From: Prolixibacteraceae bacterium
GTDB taxonomy: Bacteria; Bacteroidota; Bacteroidia; Bacteroidales; Prolixibacteraceae
Assembly (NCBI GenBank): GCA_023228025.1
Contig: JALOCD010000028.1
Location: 1 to 42,698 of the forward strand
Length of the DNA stretch: 42,698 nt
Direction of reading: 5' to 3'
A program made the translations under genes and the position numbers. Below the pieces are notes generated by a model that saw only the letters and a program-made list of their open reading frames with translations, searched no databases and was not told the origin of the DNA. Every line of letters begins with the position of its first letter. The first letter of the stretch is position 1. This document shows, piece after piece, positions 25,478 to 33,865 of the stretch.

Positions 25478-25747
25478 CTATGATTTCTTCTGATTTTCAG
25501 ATTTGGGTTTTTTCATGATGGCATAAATCTCAAAAAGAAATCCAAACATGACTACCAAAGGCGCAAGCGTAATCCTTCTGAAGCTAAAGATGATCTCTTT
25601 GTTGAAAACGTTAGGGTCGTTACTTTTGCCACCGGTCATCAGCGCAAATCCAAGGATGATGATGCCTAGACCGATCAGCATCAATTTCAGATTCTCCTTA
25701 CCAAGGGCAAAGCCTTTCGGATCCGTCTGTCCACTATTCTTGACCAT
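25478..25747 (-). CDS. DUF3098 small membrane protein
   Basis: An 89-aa protein with two hydrophobic segments (about residues 22-40 and 62-80) separated by the conserved loop FNKEIIFSFRRITLAPLVV. This matches DUF3098, a Bacteroidota family of unknown function that is usually encoded next to ftsX. The segment order GKENLKLMLIGLGIIILGFALMTG is typical of its first helix. It follows ftsX by 36 bases. The neighbourhood suggests a cell-envelope or division role, but nothing in the sequence shows a mechanism. Confidence 0.85.
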   Translation of the reverse strand: MVKNSGQTDPKGFALGKENLKLMLIGLGIIILGFALMTGGKSNDPNVFNKEIIFSFRRITLAPLVVMFGFLFEIYAIMKKPKSENQKKS

Positions 25748-25783
25748 TTAACAATGAATTAGTTATTAACCCGCAAAGATAGT

Positions 25784-26659
25784 TCAATAATAGAGTTGAT
25801 CAAACTTCATTCGTAAAAATTTATTCACTGCAAAATAGGTAGACAAGGCAGTCATGAAAATCCCAAAAATAAATATACCGCAAACCAGTATGGCCAGAGA
25901 CATAGAATCTTGAAAATCAATAAGATCCTTTAGTTCTGACTGATAAGAAAAGAAAATCATCAACAAAATAAAACAGGCAATGAAGGCTCCGTAAATTCCA
26001 TGTAATACACTCTTTGCAATAAACGGGAACCTGATAAAAGACCTGGTTGCACCAACCAACTGCATCGAATTAATCAGATATCTCTTCGAATAGATGGAAA
26101 GACGAATGGTATTGTTGATCAGCGCAATGAAGATAGTAAACATCAAAACACTGAGAACCAATATGATAAGACTAAGTTTTTTAACATTTGCATGAAGCTG
26201 TTTGACTAGATTCCGCTGATAATATACCTCCTGAACTTCGGGGTACTTAATAAACTGGGCTTCCAAAAGTGCAAGACTATCAGGATTGGCGTAATTGGCA
26301 CGAAGTTTCACATCCATTGAGCTGAGCAATGGATTGTAACCCAGAAAATCGACAAATTCTTCACCCAAATCTTTTTTCAATTCCTGTGCAGCTGTCTCTT
26401 TGTCAACAAAACGGGTCGATTTTATAAATGGGGTTGCTTCAAGCGTTTTTTGCAGTTTCAAAACATCCACCTCCCTTGTATTTTCTTTGAGGATCAGCGT
26501 CACACCTACATTTTCCATGACGTAATCTGTTAGTCTTTTGGTATTTATCAGTAAAATACCGAGCAATCCGAAGAGGAACAACACCATTGAAATGCTAAGT
26601 GTGGTGCTGAAATAGGAACTAAAAAGTGATTTTCTCAATTTGAATTTTTCTTTTGCCAT
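25784..26659 (-). CDS. ftsX: Cell-division ABC transporter permease-like protein FtsX
   Basis: This 291-aa protein has the FtsX layout: cytoplasmic N-terminus, TM1 (about residues 20-42), an extracytoplasmic domain of about 125 residues (VTLILKENTREVDV to YPEVQEVYYQRNLVKQL), then three C-terminal TM helices with RYLINSMQLVGATRSFIRFPF between TM2 and TM3. FtsX with FtsE controls peptidoglycan hydrolases at the septum through periplasmic activators such as EnvC. ftsE is not adjacent, as is common in Bacteroidota. An EnvC-like gene is in the same window at 2.5-3.7 kb. Confidence 0.93.
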   Translation of the reverse strand: MAKEKFKLRKSLFSSYFSTTLSISMVLFLFGLLGILLINTKRLTDYVMENVGVTLILKENTREVDVLKLQKTLEATPFIKSTRFVDKETAAQELKKDLGEEFVDFLGYNPLLSSMDVKLRANYANPDSLALLEAQFIKYPEVQEVYYQRNLVKQLHANVKKLSLIILVLSVLMFTIFIALINNTIRLSIYSKRYLINSMQLVGATRSFIRFPFIAKSVLHGIYGAFIACFILLMIFFSYQSELKDLIDFQDSMSLAILVCGIFIFGIFMTALSTYFAVNKFLRMKFDQLYY

Positions 26660-26702
26660 GCGAGAAAAGATTGTACCATATCAAAATTTACCGGTGATTC
26701 TT

Positions 26703-29168
26703 TTATTTAATGCTTTTTTTCAAAGGTATATTTTTAAAGAGCACAAACCCAATAAAAATGAGTAAAAGTAGGGAAGAGACCATTGAAACCTGCTTGCCCA
26801 CCCTATAAGATTTTGGTTCAAATTTAAAAGTAATGTCGTAAGTTCCCTCTTGCAAAACCATCGCCCTCAGGACATAATTGGCTTGAAAATGAGGGACTGG
26901 TTTTTCGCCAATGTATGCGTTCCAGCCTTTGGGATAGTAAATCTCTGAAAATACAGCAATCTCGTTGCCTTTACCCGAATAATTGTATACCAACTTGTTG
27001 GGAGAATAACTTGTGAGTGAAAGTTTTGAACTGCTGCCACTTCCAGCCGAAACAGTGCCAAGCAAGGATTGAAATTTCTTGTCGACCACAACGGTTTTTT
27101 TCAGGTCGGCTTTCCCCAAAGCAGCAATTTCCTGATCTGCATTGTCAACGAGTTGATAACCATTTACAATCCAGGCATTTCCAAATGCTTTTGAATTAGG
27201 GATCGGAGGCGCCTCCGGATTGTAAATCATGTATTTTGTATTCAGCATGTTCAAGGCATTTAGTCCGATAAAGAGGGAGTCTACACCACTTTCAGTTTTC
27301 AATGCATTGAGTTTTGTTCCCAACTGACGGATTTCATCGTCAATCCGTAGATTAATCAACTCCTGGTACCGTCTCATTTTTGCTCCATGGTATCCGCCGA
27401 TGGAGTGGTGATAATAGGATGTGCTTGCCTCATTGAAAGGATCGGAGGAAAGATTCAGCACACGGAATTCGGATTTATCTTTTAAAATTTCCTTGTCGGC
27501 TTTGGTAGCAGGATAGGGGTTTCTGGCATTTTGCTCCTGAACGAAATTGTTGTCGTTGAGATATCTTTTGTTGACGCCCCACATATCCACCAAAATAAGC
27601 GTTCCGATGATCAGCAAAGCATATTTCCCCTGAATCTTCTTTGCTACATGAACCCAAAGAATCAGCGCGACAGCCAGAATCAAGGCTAATGACCGAAGAG
27701 CATCGGACCGGAGAAAGGAGGTGCGATCGGATACCAGCCCTTTTTGGATCCACTCGGGCATTTGAGAATCACTGGCTGAAACAAAAGAGCCCGATAATCC
27801 CGGTATCAGGAAGAAAACCAGCGAGATTCCTGCAGTCAGTGCGAGACTCCATATCATGGCCCTTTTCCAAACAACCTTGTCAATTTCTTCGGAGAAAATT
27901 TTATTGAGGCCAATCGAGGCCAAAAGTGGGATGGTGAAACTGGCGATGACAAGTATCATCGAAACTGTTCTGAATTTGTTGTATCCGGGAAAATAGTCGA
28001 GGAAAAAACTGGTGAGTGGCATGAAATTCCGACCCCAGGATAACAGAATGGAGAAAATAGTTGCGGCAATGATCCATGCCCTGACAGGACCTTTGGTCAG
28101 AAAGAGAGAGAGAACAAAAAGGAAAAGGACGATGGCCCCGGCATATACAGGTCCTGAAGTGCCTGGCTGTGTTCCCCAGTAGCCTGGAAGTTGTTTGACA
28201 ATCGTATTGGTATTGGGAATATTGTTGGCCCTTAAAAGATCGGCGGTGGCCGAATTTTCCCCGAAATTGATCATGGAGGCTCCGCCTTTGAAATTTGGAA
28301 TCAGTAGGGTCAACGTCTCATCGACGCCATAACTCCAGCCTGTGGCGTAATCCTTGTCGAGTCCTGATGTTTGGTTTCCCTTATCAGCAGTCAATTCGGA
28401 AGCGCCCCTGATCGAGAATTTTCCATATTCGTAGGTGGTCCAAAGCCTTTCAGCGTTGGTTGCAATGGCCAGCAGGGCAAACAAGGCGATGATGCCGCTT
28501 CTTTTCAGAAAGTCAGATACTGCTTTTTCCTTCCATGCGAAGTAGAGTTCGGCCATGCCAAATATCAGGATGGTTAGCATGGTGTAGTAGGTGATCTGAA
28601 GGTGGTTGGCATAGATCTGAAGCGCCAAAAAGAGTGCAAAGAAAGCGCTTCCGATCCAGAGATTTTTCTTCCAGGCATGGTACAAGGCACCGATCATTGG
28701 CGCCATATATCCAATTGCAACTGCCTTGGTATTGTGGCCGGCAGCGATGATGATGAAATCGTAGGAGGAGAACCCAAAGGCGATGGCCCCAATCAAACTG
28801 ATCCAGGGGTTCAGTCCGAAGAGGAGCAAGGCAAGATAAAATCCTATCAGATATAGAAATACAAAGCTGATGGGCCGCCAATCAAAAAGGGTCGTAAGTT
28901 TATAGATGGGGGAGATGGCCGAATAGGTGGGAAGGCCAATCAGGTAGGCAGGCATTCCGCCAAACATAGAATTGGTCCACAAGGCCAGATCAGAATGGCT
29001 CTTGTTGTAGTCGGTGATCTCCTTGGCCATACCGGTAGCCGTATTGGTATCGTGCTGGTTCAGTTTCTTTCCTTCCAGTTGCGGGGAGAAGTAAATTGCC
29101 GGCAGGATCAAAAAGAGCAAAACGGCAGTAAGATGTGGCAGGGCTTTTTTGAAAAGTTGGTTATCCAT
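26703..29168 (-). CDS. YfhO-family large membrane protein
   Basis: An 821-aa protein with 12 or more hydrophobic segments and a long extracytoplasmic portion near the C-terminus. The family hallmarks are a GMAKEITDYN / LWTNSMFGGMPAYLIG N-terminal loop, FGFSSYDFIIIAAGHNTKAVAIGYMAP split over TM loops, and the late SPNKLVYNYSGKGNEIAVFSEIYYPKGWNAYIG stretch. YfhO proteins are GT-C-fold membrane proteins linked to lipid-anchored sugar transfer in Firmicutes; the substrate in Bacteroidota is not known. It is the first gene of the minus-strand group that continues into ftsX, 43 bases on, and is divergent from a flippase gene. Confidence 0.87.
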   Translation of the reverse strand: MDNQLFKKALPHLTAVLLFLILPAIYFSPQLEGKKLNQHDTNTATGMAKEITDYNKSHSDLALWTNSMFGGMPAYLIGLPTYSAISPIYKLTTLFDWRPISFVFLYLIGFYLALLLFGLNPWISLIGAIAFGFSSYDFIIIAAGHNTKAVAIGYMAPMIGALYHAWKKNLWIGSAFFALFLALQIYANHLQITYYTMLTILIFGMAELYFAWKEKAVSDFLKRSGIIALFALLAIATNAERLWTTYEYGKFSIRGASELTADKGNQTSGLDKDYATGWSYGVDETLTLLIPNFKGGASMINFGENSATADLLRANNIPNTNTIVKQLPGYWGTQPGTSGPVYAGAIVLFLFVLSLFLTKGPVRAWIIAATIFSILLSWGRNFMPLTSFFLDYFPGYNKFRTVSMILVIASFTIPLLASIGLNKIFSEEIDKVVWKRAMIWSLALTAGISLVFFLIPGLSGSFVSASDSQMPEWIQKGLVSDRTSFLRSDALRSLALILAVALILWVHVAKKIQGKYALLIIGTLILVDMWGVNKRYLNDNNFVQEQNARNPYPATKADKEILKDKSEFRVLNLSSDPFNEASTSYYHHSIGGYHGAKMRRYQELINLRIDDEIRQLGTKLNALKTESGVDSLFIGLNALNMLNTKYMIYNPEAPPIPNSKAFGNAWIVNGYQLVDNADQEIAALGKADLKKTVVVDKKFQSLLGTVSAGSGSSSKLSLTSYSPNKLVYNYSGKGNEIAVFSEIYYPKGWNAYIGEKPVPHFQANYVLRAMVLQEGTYDITFKFEPKSYRVGKQVSMVSSLLLLIFIGFVLFKNIPLKKSIK

Positions 29169-29225
29169 GGCTACGGAGTTGATATTCGGTCGTAAAAGTA
29201 CATTTTTTTATACAATGGTTTTTCC

Positions 29226-29233
29226 TACTTTTG
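29226..29233 (+). promoter_or_regulatory. -7 promoter box deciding the start of the second flippase
   Basis: TACTTTTG is an exact TAnnTTTG match. Its last bases coincide with the in-frame TTG at 29231, so that TTG would lie inside the promoter and cannot be a start if this box is used. The next TTG at 29258 leaves a 24-base stretch after the box. No clear -33 element was seen. Confidence 0.4.
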
Positions 29234-29257
29234 TCCTTATTTGAAAATTCTATCCTA

Positions 29258-30751
29258 TTGGGAATCATTGTCAAACAATCCGTTAAAGGGACAATTTATG
29301 TCTATTTGGGTGTGCTGTTGGGATTTATCACCACGGCCATTCTCCTTCCGCGGATCTATTCGACTACCGAGGTTGGATTGCTGAAGGTCATAGTAACCTA
29401 TTCAACTTTGATTGCACAATTCGGAACGCTTGGGATCAACGGAGCCACCATCCGGTTGTTCCCCTTTTTCAAAACAGAGGACAAAAAACACCACGGTTTT
29501 CTACCATTGGCCTTGTCAGTCGGAATGGTTGGTTTTCTGTTGTCAACAGTATTGTTACTGATATTTAAGCCATTGCTTGTCCAGATGAGTATGGAGAAGT
29601 CGACCTTAATGGTTGGATACATCAATTATCTGATTGTATTGGTATTCTTTCAGCTTTTCTTTTCGATCCTTGATATTTACTATTCTGCCCTGATGAACAG
29701 TGTGCACGGAACCTATCTCAGGGAGGTGTTTCAGCGGGTTCTCATCATCCTGATGATCGCACTTTTTTATTTCAATCTGCTAACTTTTCACCAATTTGTC
29801 CTGACCTACATCGCTGCCATTTCGGTGCCTACCCTTTATATTTTATACACGCTGATCCGGGAAGGGCAGTTCAATTTAAAATTTGAGCTTTCATTTTTGG
29901 ACAAAAACTTGCTTCGCTCTATTGGGGCGGTCTCTTTGTTCAGTATTTTGAATGGGTTCTCTGTCATCATGATTCAAAATGTTGACCTGATCATGGTCAA
30001 CAAAATGGTTGGGCTGGATGCCGCCGGGATCTATGCCATCTGCTTCTTTTTCGGGATTGTGGTTAGTTTGCCCGCCCGTTCAATATATAAAATTGCCAAT
30101 GTGGCTGCTGCCGAGGCCTGGAAGAGTGATGACCGAAAAACCTTGCGCGACATTTACGAAAAGAGTTGCCTAACCCTTTTTATCATTGGATCCTATCTCT
30201 TTCTTGGCGTTTGGCTCAACATCGACAACATCATGCAAATTTTGAAACCGGAGTACCTTGCCGGGAAATGGGTTATATTCTTCATCGGATTTGGATGTTT
30301 GATGGACATGGCAACCGGCGCCAATAGCTCCTTGATGGGTACTTCAAAATATTATAAAGTGCAGTCGTACTTGCTTTTGATTCTTGTCGTTCTGCTCGTT
30401 TCGCTGAACCTGTTTTTGATACCGCGCTATGGACTGACCGGGGCAGCTGTCAGTAGCGCCGCTTCACTTGGGGTGTTGAATTTGCTGCGGTATCTGTTCC
30501 TCTATTTCAAATACGACTTTCAGCCTTACAATCGGCGTTTTATCTATGTCATTCTGATCGGTACGGTTGCCTATTTAATCGCATTTTCAATTCCGGTAAA
30601 GTTTCATTATATCTTCGATATTTTACTCCGGAGCACTATATTTTCCCTGTTGTATCTAATCCCGATTTATATTTTCAAGATTTCGGATGACTTGAACAAG
30701 AATGCTGATATCTACTTGAAAAAGCTGAGAATAATCGGAAAAAAGGTTTAA
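29258..30751 (+). CDS. Polysaccharide flippase, MOP superfamily (second copy)
   Basis: About 498 residues with roughly 14 hydrophobic segments. The N-terminal GIIVKQSVKGTIYVYLGVLLGF, then RIYSTTEVGLLKVIVTYSTL and a GATIRLFPFF segment are typical of Bacteroidota Wzx-like proteins. It would move a lipid-linked oligosaccharide across the inner membrane. No ATG fits the N-terminus. TTG at 29258 is preferred over TTG at 29231 because the latter overlaps a -7 box. Codon use is more G/C-rich than in the flippase at 7.1-8.6 kb. A glycosyltransferase follows 358 bases later, consistent with a small glycan locus. Confidence 0.85.
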   Translation: MGIIVKQSVKGTIYVYLGVLLGFITTAILLPRIYSTTEVGLLKVIVTYSTLIAQFGTLGINGATIRLFPFFKTEDKKHHGFLPLALSVGMVGFLLSTVLLLIFKPLLVQMSMEKSTLMVGYINYLIVLVFFQLFFSILDIYYSALMNSVHGTYLREVFQRVLIILMIALFYFNLLTFHQFVLTYIAAISVPTLYILYTLIREGQFNLKFELSFLDKNLLRSIGAVSLFSILNGFSVIMIQNVDLIMVNKMVGLDAAGIYAICFFFGIVVSLPARSIYKIANVAAAEAWKSDDRKTLRDIYEKSCLTLFIIGSYLFLGVWLNIDNIMQILKPEYLAGKWVIFFIGFGCLMDMATGANSSLMGTSKYYKVQSYLLLILVVLLVSLNLFLIPRYGLTGAAVSSAASLGVLNLLRYLFLYFKYDFQPYNRRFIYVILIGTVAYLIAFSIPVKFHYIFDILLRSTIFSLLYLIPIYIFKISDDLNKNADIYLKKLRIIGKKV

Positions 30752-30815
30752 ATTTTATCTTTAAGGCTCGTGCCACAATGTTATATATGGAATCACAAGA
30801 CAATTTCCCGGTTTG

Positions 30816-31021
30816 AAATCTTATTTTTATCAAGTAATCTTAGTAGAAAGAAGGAATAATTTGCGAAACACGCCCGCGTACAATTACTGATTAGAACCTA
30901 TATTTTGAGATCGGGCGGAAGAAGTTAATAATGGGAATTGCATTTTCCAAATAAGATAATAAGATCAGGGTATCTTAATTCATTCTGTTGCTACTAAGAT
31001 TATTTTATAAAAATAAGATTT
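30816..31021. repeat. 206-bp element bounded by 31-bp inverted repeats (MITE-like)
   Basis: Left arm 30816-30846 and right arm 30991-31021 are inverted copies of one 31-base sequence, starting AAATCTTATTTTTAT and ending AATCTTAGTAG on the outer-to-inner strand, with two mismatches. The inner 144 bases hold no gene but carry further AATAAGAT-like copies near 30951-30964. Terminal inverted repeats without a transposase suggest a miniature transposable element. No clear target-site duplication was found. The rest of the 358-base gap (30752-31109) holds only a small GCGAA-TGC-TTCGC hairpin at 31061-31073. Confidence 0.6.
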
Positions 31022-31109
31022 TACAAATCCTAATTGGTACAATCAATTATTCCTTTGATTGCGAATGCTTCGCGAAAAGCTAATTTAAACATATTCTGAT
31101 AGTTCAATC

Positions 31110-32132
31110 ATGGAAAAGCGACCACTTGTTTCTATAATCACGCCTACCTACAACCACGAAAAATACCTGGCTGACTGCATTGATTCAGTCCTGAAGCAGA
31201 GCTATACGGAGTGGGAAATGATCATTCTCAACGACGGTAGTACTGACCGTACCGCAGAAATTGCTGCTGCTTACCAGGATACCGATAGCCGTATCAAAGT
31301 GGTCAACCAGGAAAATATCGGGATCTTCAGACTCTCTGAAACCTACAACAAAGGGGTAGAGATGGCCGCCGGCAGCTATATTGCTATTTTAGAAGGAGAT
31401 GATTGCTGGGCCCCACAAAAGTTGGAGATGCAGGTGGCTGAGATGCAAAAGGATCCGGACGCGGTGCTTTGCTGGAGCATGGCCAGGTGTGTCAACGCAG
31501 ACAAGAGTTTGGTATATTATACGGCGCCGGATTTAGATGCTTTTGATGCCGGTTTTTACAGCAATGATCCCATTGGTTCTATCATGAACATCTTTCTATA
31601 CCGCAATTGCATCCCTGCCTTAACCATTCTGATCAAAAAAGAGGCACTGCTTCAGATTGGCGGTTTTAAACAGATATTCAATCTGCCTTTGGTAGACCTC
31701 CCCACGCTTTATGAACTGGCAGTGGCCGGCCGGTTTATTTTCATCCCTGAAACGCTTGGCGACTGGCGCAATTACGCAACCCAGGTTACAAAGACCTATC
31801 CCGCCGTAATGACAGAGGGGTTTTACAAGATGGCAATACTGTTTCTGGAGAGCCATCCGGCAGCTGCCAGCCTAACCGTGGACGTGAAGGAGATCGATCG
31901 TTATTATGCCGGCAGAATGGTGATTGCCTTTGCACGATCAGGAAGATACAAACTGATCAGAAAAGAATACGCTTCCGCCCGTAAGGACTATGTCAAAGCG
32001 ATTTCGGGCTATGGAATGGCAGAGCCGGTATGGAAATTGAGGGCTGCAGTTGGATGGGTTTTCAGTCTGTTTCATCTGGATGTGGAGGGATTGGCAAAAA
32101 TTATGGGGAAGAGATCGTATACCGAACGATAG
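31110..32132 (+). CDS. Family 2 glycosyltransferase
   Basis: A 340-aa GT-A-fold glycosyltransferase. The N-terminal VSIITPTYNHEKYLADCIDSVL is the GT2 start. NDGSTDRT is the nucleotide-binding region, NKGVEMAAGSYIAILEGDD gives the DxD-type metal site (EGDD) and CW follows, then the acceptor region. The C-terminal third (about residues 240-340) is helical and not diagnostic, and there is no clear membrane helix. It would add one sugar to a surface glycan; donor and acceptor are unknown. It lies downstream of the flippase and ends 77 bases before the convergent defence operon. Confidence 0.9.
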   Translation: MEKRPLVSIITPTYNHEKYLADCIDSVLKQSYTEWEMIILNDGSTDRTAEIAAAYQDTDSRIKVVNQENIGIFRLSETYNKGVEMAAGSYIAILEGDDCWAPQKLEMQVAEMQKDPDAVLCWSMARCVNADKSLVYYTAPDLDAFDAGFYSNDPIGSIMNIFLYRNCIPALTILIKKEALLQIGGFKQIFNLPLVDLPTLYELAVAGRFIFIPETLGDWRNYATQVTKTYPAVMTEGFYKMAILFLESHPAAASLTVDVKEIDRYYAGRMVIAFARSGRYKLIRKEYASARKDYVKAISGYGMAEPVWKLRAAVGWVFSLFHLDVEGLAKIMGKRSYTER

Positions 32133-32209
32133 AATATCATAGACGCACCATCTGTTTTGTGGAAGAACTAAAGAAAAATAGCCTTAACTTCTATCTGTTT
32201 TACTGCGTC

Positions 32210-33034
32210 TTAAGTAAACAAGGGGTGTACTCCATGCTCTTCAGCATACTCTTTTACCCGGTCTATCTCATCCAATGGCAGGTTTATGATTTTGTTCCAA
32301 TTACGTAAATCGGCCCATGCATCGTGACTTTTGGGAAAAGTGGTTTTATTGGGTTCATTACCAATCAAATAACTACAGAATTTTCCGTTATCAAATGCAT
32401 CCATTAGAAAATCCAGTGCAGCCACATCCTGCCGAATATTGTAAACTTGTCGTTCAAAATCAATGATCTGACCAAAAACAGGTATTTCATTTTTCCCAAT
32501 TATATCTACATTGACTGACATTAACAAATTTGGAATATCAATGGGTGTAATGTCTTTGTTAATGTTGTAATAGTCCTTAACCTTTGGATAAAACTCTTCT
32601 TTTACCTTATCGACAGACTTACTTTTCTTATAAGTAGAACCGGATGCATCAATATATTTTTTAAACAAGAAATTGTACAAATCGTCATTTGCGGGTAAAT
32701 CAATTTCAACAGGTTCGGAAAAATTAATCAGATTATTACTGTAACGGTTCATATATGACAAGTAGCTACCACTAAATTGAATACTGTGCTCTGCCTTAGC
32801 GAATACTGTTTCTTTCTTTGCGTTTTCTGAAGAAACAGCTGAATCAATTTGTCTGATAGTTTCGTTAAGGAACTTGTACAAAGAAGAATCTAATAATGTT
32901 CGTACAACAGAAATTTTATTTTTAGAGAAAGAAAAGAATAGTTCATCAGTAGATACCAACAACAATCCAATACTGATTTTTTCCTGGATTTCAGGACGAA
33001 CAACAGCTGATAATATTGAATAATGCGATTTCAT
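32210..33034 (-). CDS. Unidentified 274-aa partner of the HipA-like kinase
   Basis: Not recognised with confidence. The N-terminus KSHYSILSAVVRPEIQEKISIGLLLV resembles the start of DUF3037 proteins, which often accompany HipA-like kinases, but those are about half this length. The remainder is mixed alpha/beta and soluble, without membrane segments or signal peptide; a lysine-rich stretch (TYKKSKSVDKVKEEFYPKVKDYY) sits in the middle. It begins 12 bases after the kinase gene and is the last gene of the seven-gene hsd operon. Its position supports a function tied to the kinase (substrate, antidote or regulator), but this is inference. Confidence 0.55.
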   Translation of the reverse strand: MKSHYSILSAVVRPEIQEKISIGLLLVSTDELFFSFSKNKISVVRTLLDSSLYKFLNETIRQIDSAVSSENAKKETVFAKAEHSIQFSGSYLSYMNRYSNNLINFSEPVEIDLPANDDLYNFLFKKYIDASGSTYKKSKSVDKVKEEFYPKVKDYYNINKDITPIDIPNLLMSVNVDIIGKNEIPVFGQIIDFERQVYNIRQDVAALDFLMDAFDNGKFCSYLIGNEPNKTTFPKSHDAWADLRNWNKIINLPLDEIDRVKEYAEEHGVHPLFT

Positions 33035-33046
33035 GTTTTTGAATGA

Positions 33047-33847
33047 TTAATAAGGTGAGCGAATATACTTCAGAAAAGTTTCAATAACCTGTTCTTCCCA
33101 TTCGGCTGTGAAGAGCTCGTTATTAATTTTATGCGTAACTACTGGAAGGTCAATGTTCCAATCTTTTGGGAGAAAACTCAGTATATCATTGAGGTTTTGT
33201 TTGCATTCGCTCGTACAAAGATAGAAATTATCTTTCAATTGCTGGATATAATCTTTACTAACTTCCATTTTTGGGAACAGCAGTTGTATCAATGGAATAT
33301 CTGTAAGACATTCATTTTCTGTTAAAAGAGTCATTGGAAAATTCATTGTTCTGTTGTTAAACACCGCACCATGATCAATTGGAACAAAGGCGTAATTGTG
33401 AAGGACATCAATCATTAAGTTCAGATGGTTGTACCTTCTGTCTTCGTTTGCCATCCAAATGTCAAACAATGCGATCTTCAGTAAATTGTCCCGATTATCC
33501 ACATAACCTTTTTGTTTCGATATATCCGGAGTGTCAGTAAAAAGGCTTAGTTCCTGGTAAAAATGACTGTATTTTGAACCGAACCACGTTTTTTCAATTA
33601 AACGTCTGGGAATCCCAAATTGTTTTACATGATCATAATTGATTTTGACAAAAGCAAAATCAGGTACCGGAAGGCTCCATAAACGCAGAAAAGAGGCTGC
33701 AACATACTCACAAAACAAATTCATGGCCTCGGTACCTATAGCATGTTTACAAACATACTCTTGCATATCATTGCACAATATAAGCACCGGCCTCTCTAAG
33801 GTGTCGTATTGTCTATTAGCTGTTTGTATGCTCGTTAGCGTTTGCAT
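33047..33847 (-). CDS. HipA-like (HipA_2 type) protein kinase
   Basis: A 266-aa protein matching the short HipA-like kinase domain. A candidate ATP lysine is K34 (EYVCKHA). E47 lies in the following helix (LFCEYVAASFLRLWSLPVPDF), the catalytic loop is IWMANEDRRYNHLNLM with D136 and N140/N143, and the metal-binding DFG-like motif is IDHG with D158. Family members phosphorylate protein or translation factors in toxin-antitoxin systems; here no HipB-type antitoxin with a helix-turn-helix is present. It follows hsdS by 18 bases on the same strand, so it is presumably expressed with the restriction system. All visible catalytic residues are intact. Confidence 0.72.
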   Translation of the reverse strand: MQTLTSIQTANRQYDTLERPVLILCNDMQEYVCKHAIGTEAMNLFCEYVAASFLRLWSLPVPDFAFVKINYDHVKQFGIPRRLIEKTWFGSKYSHFYQELSLFTDTPDISKQKGYVDNRDNLLKIALFDIWMANEDRRYNHLNLMIDVLHNYAFVPIDHGAVFNNRTMNFPMTLLTENECLTDIPLIQLLFPKMEVSKDYIQQLKDNFYLCTSECKQNLNDILSFLPKDWNIDLPVVTHKINNELFTAEWEEQVIETFLKYIRSPY

Positions 33848-33865
33848 AATGATTTAAGAGGTTTT

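Noticed and set aside
33495..33503. Exact DnaA box TTATCCACA
   Set aside because: It is a single copy inside the HipA-like kinase gene, with no cluster of boxes or AT-rich unwinding region around it; chance is the simplest explanation.
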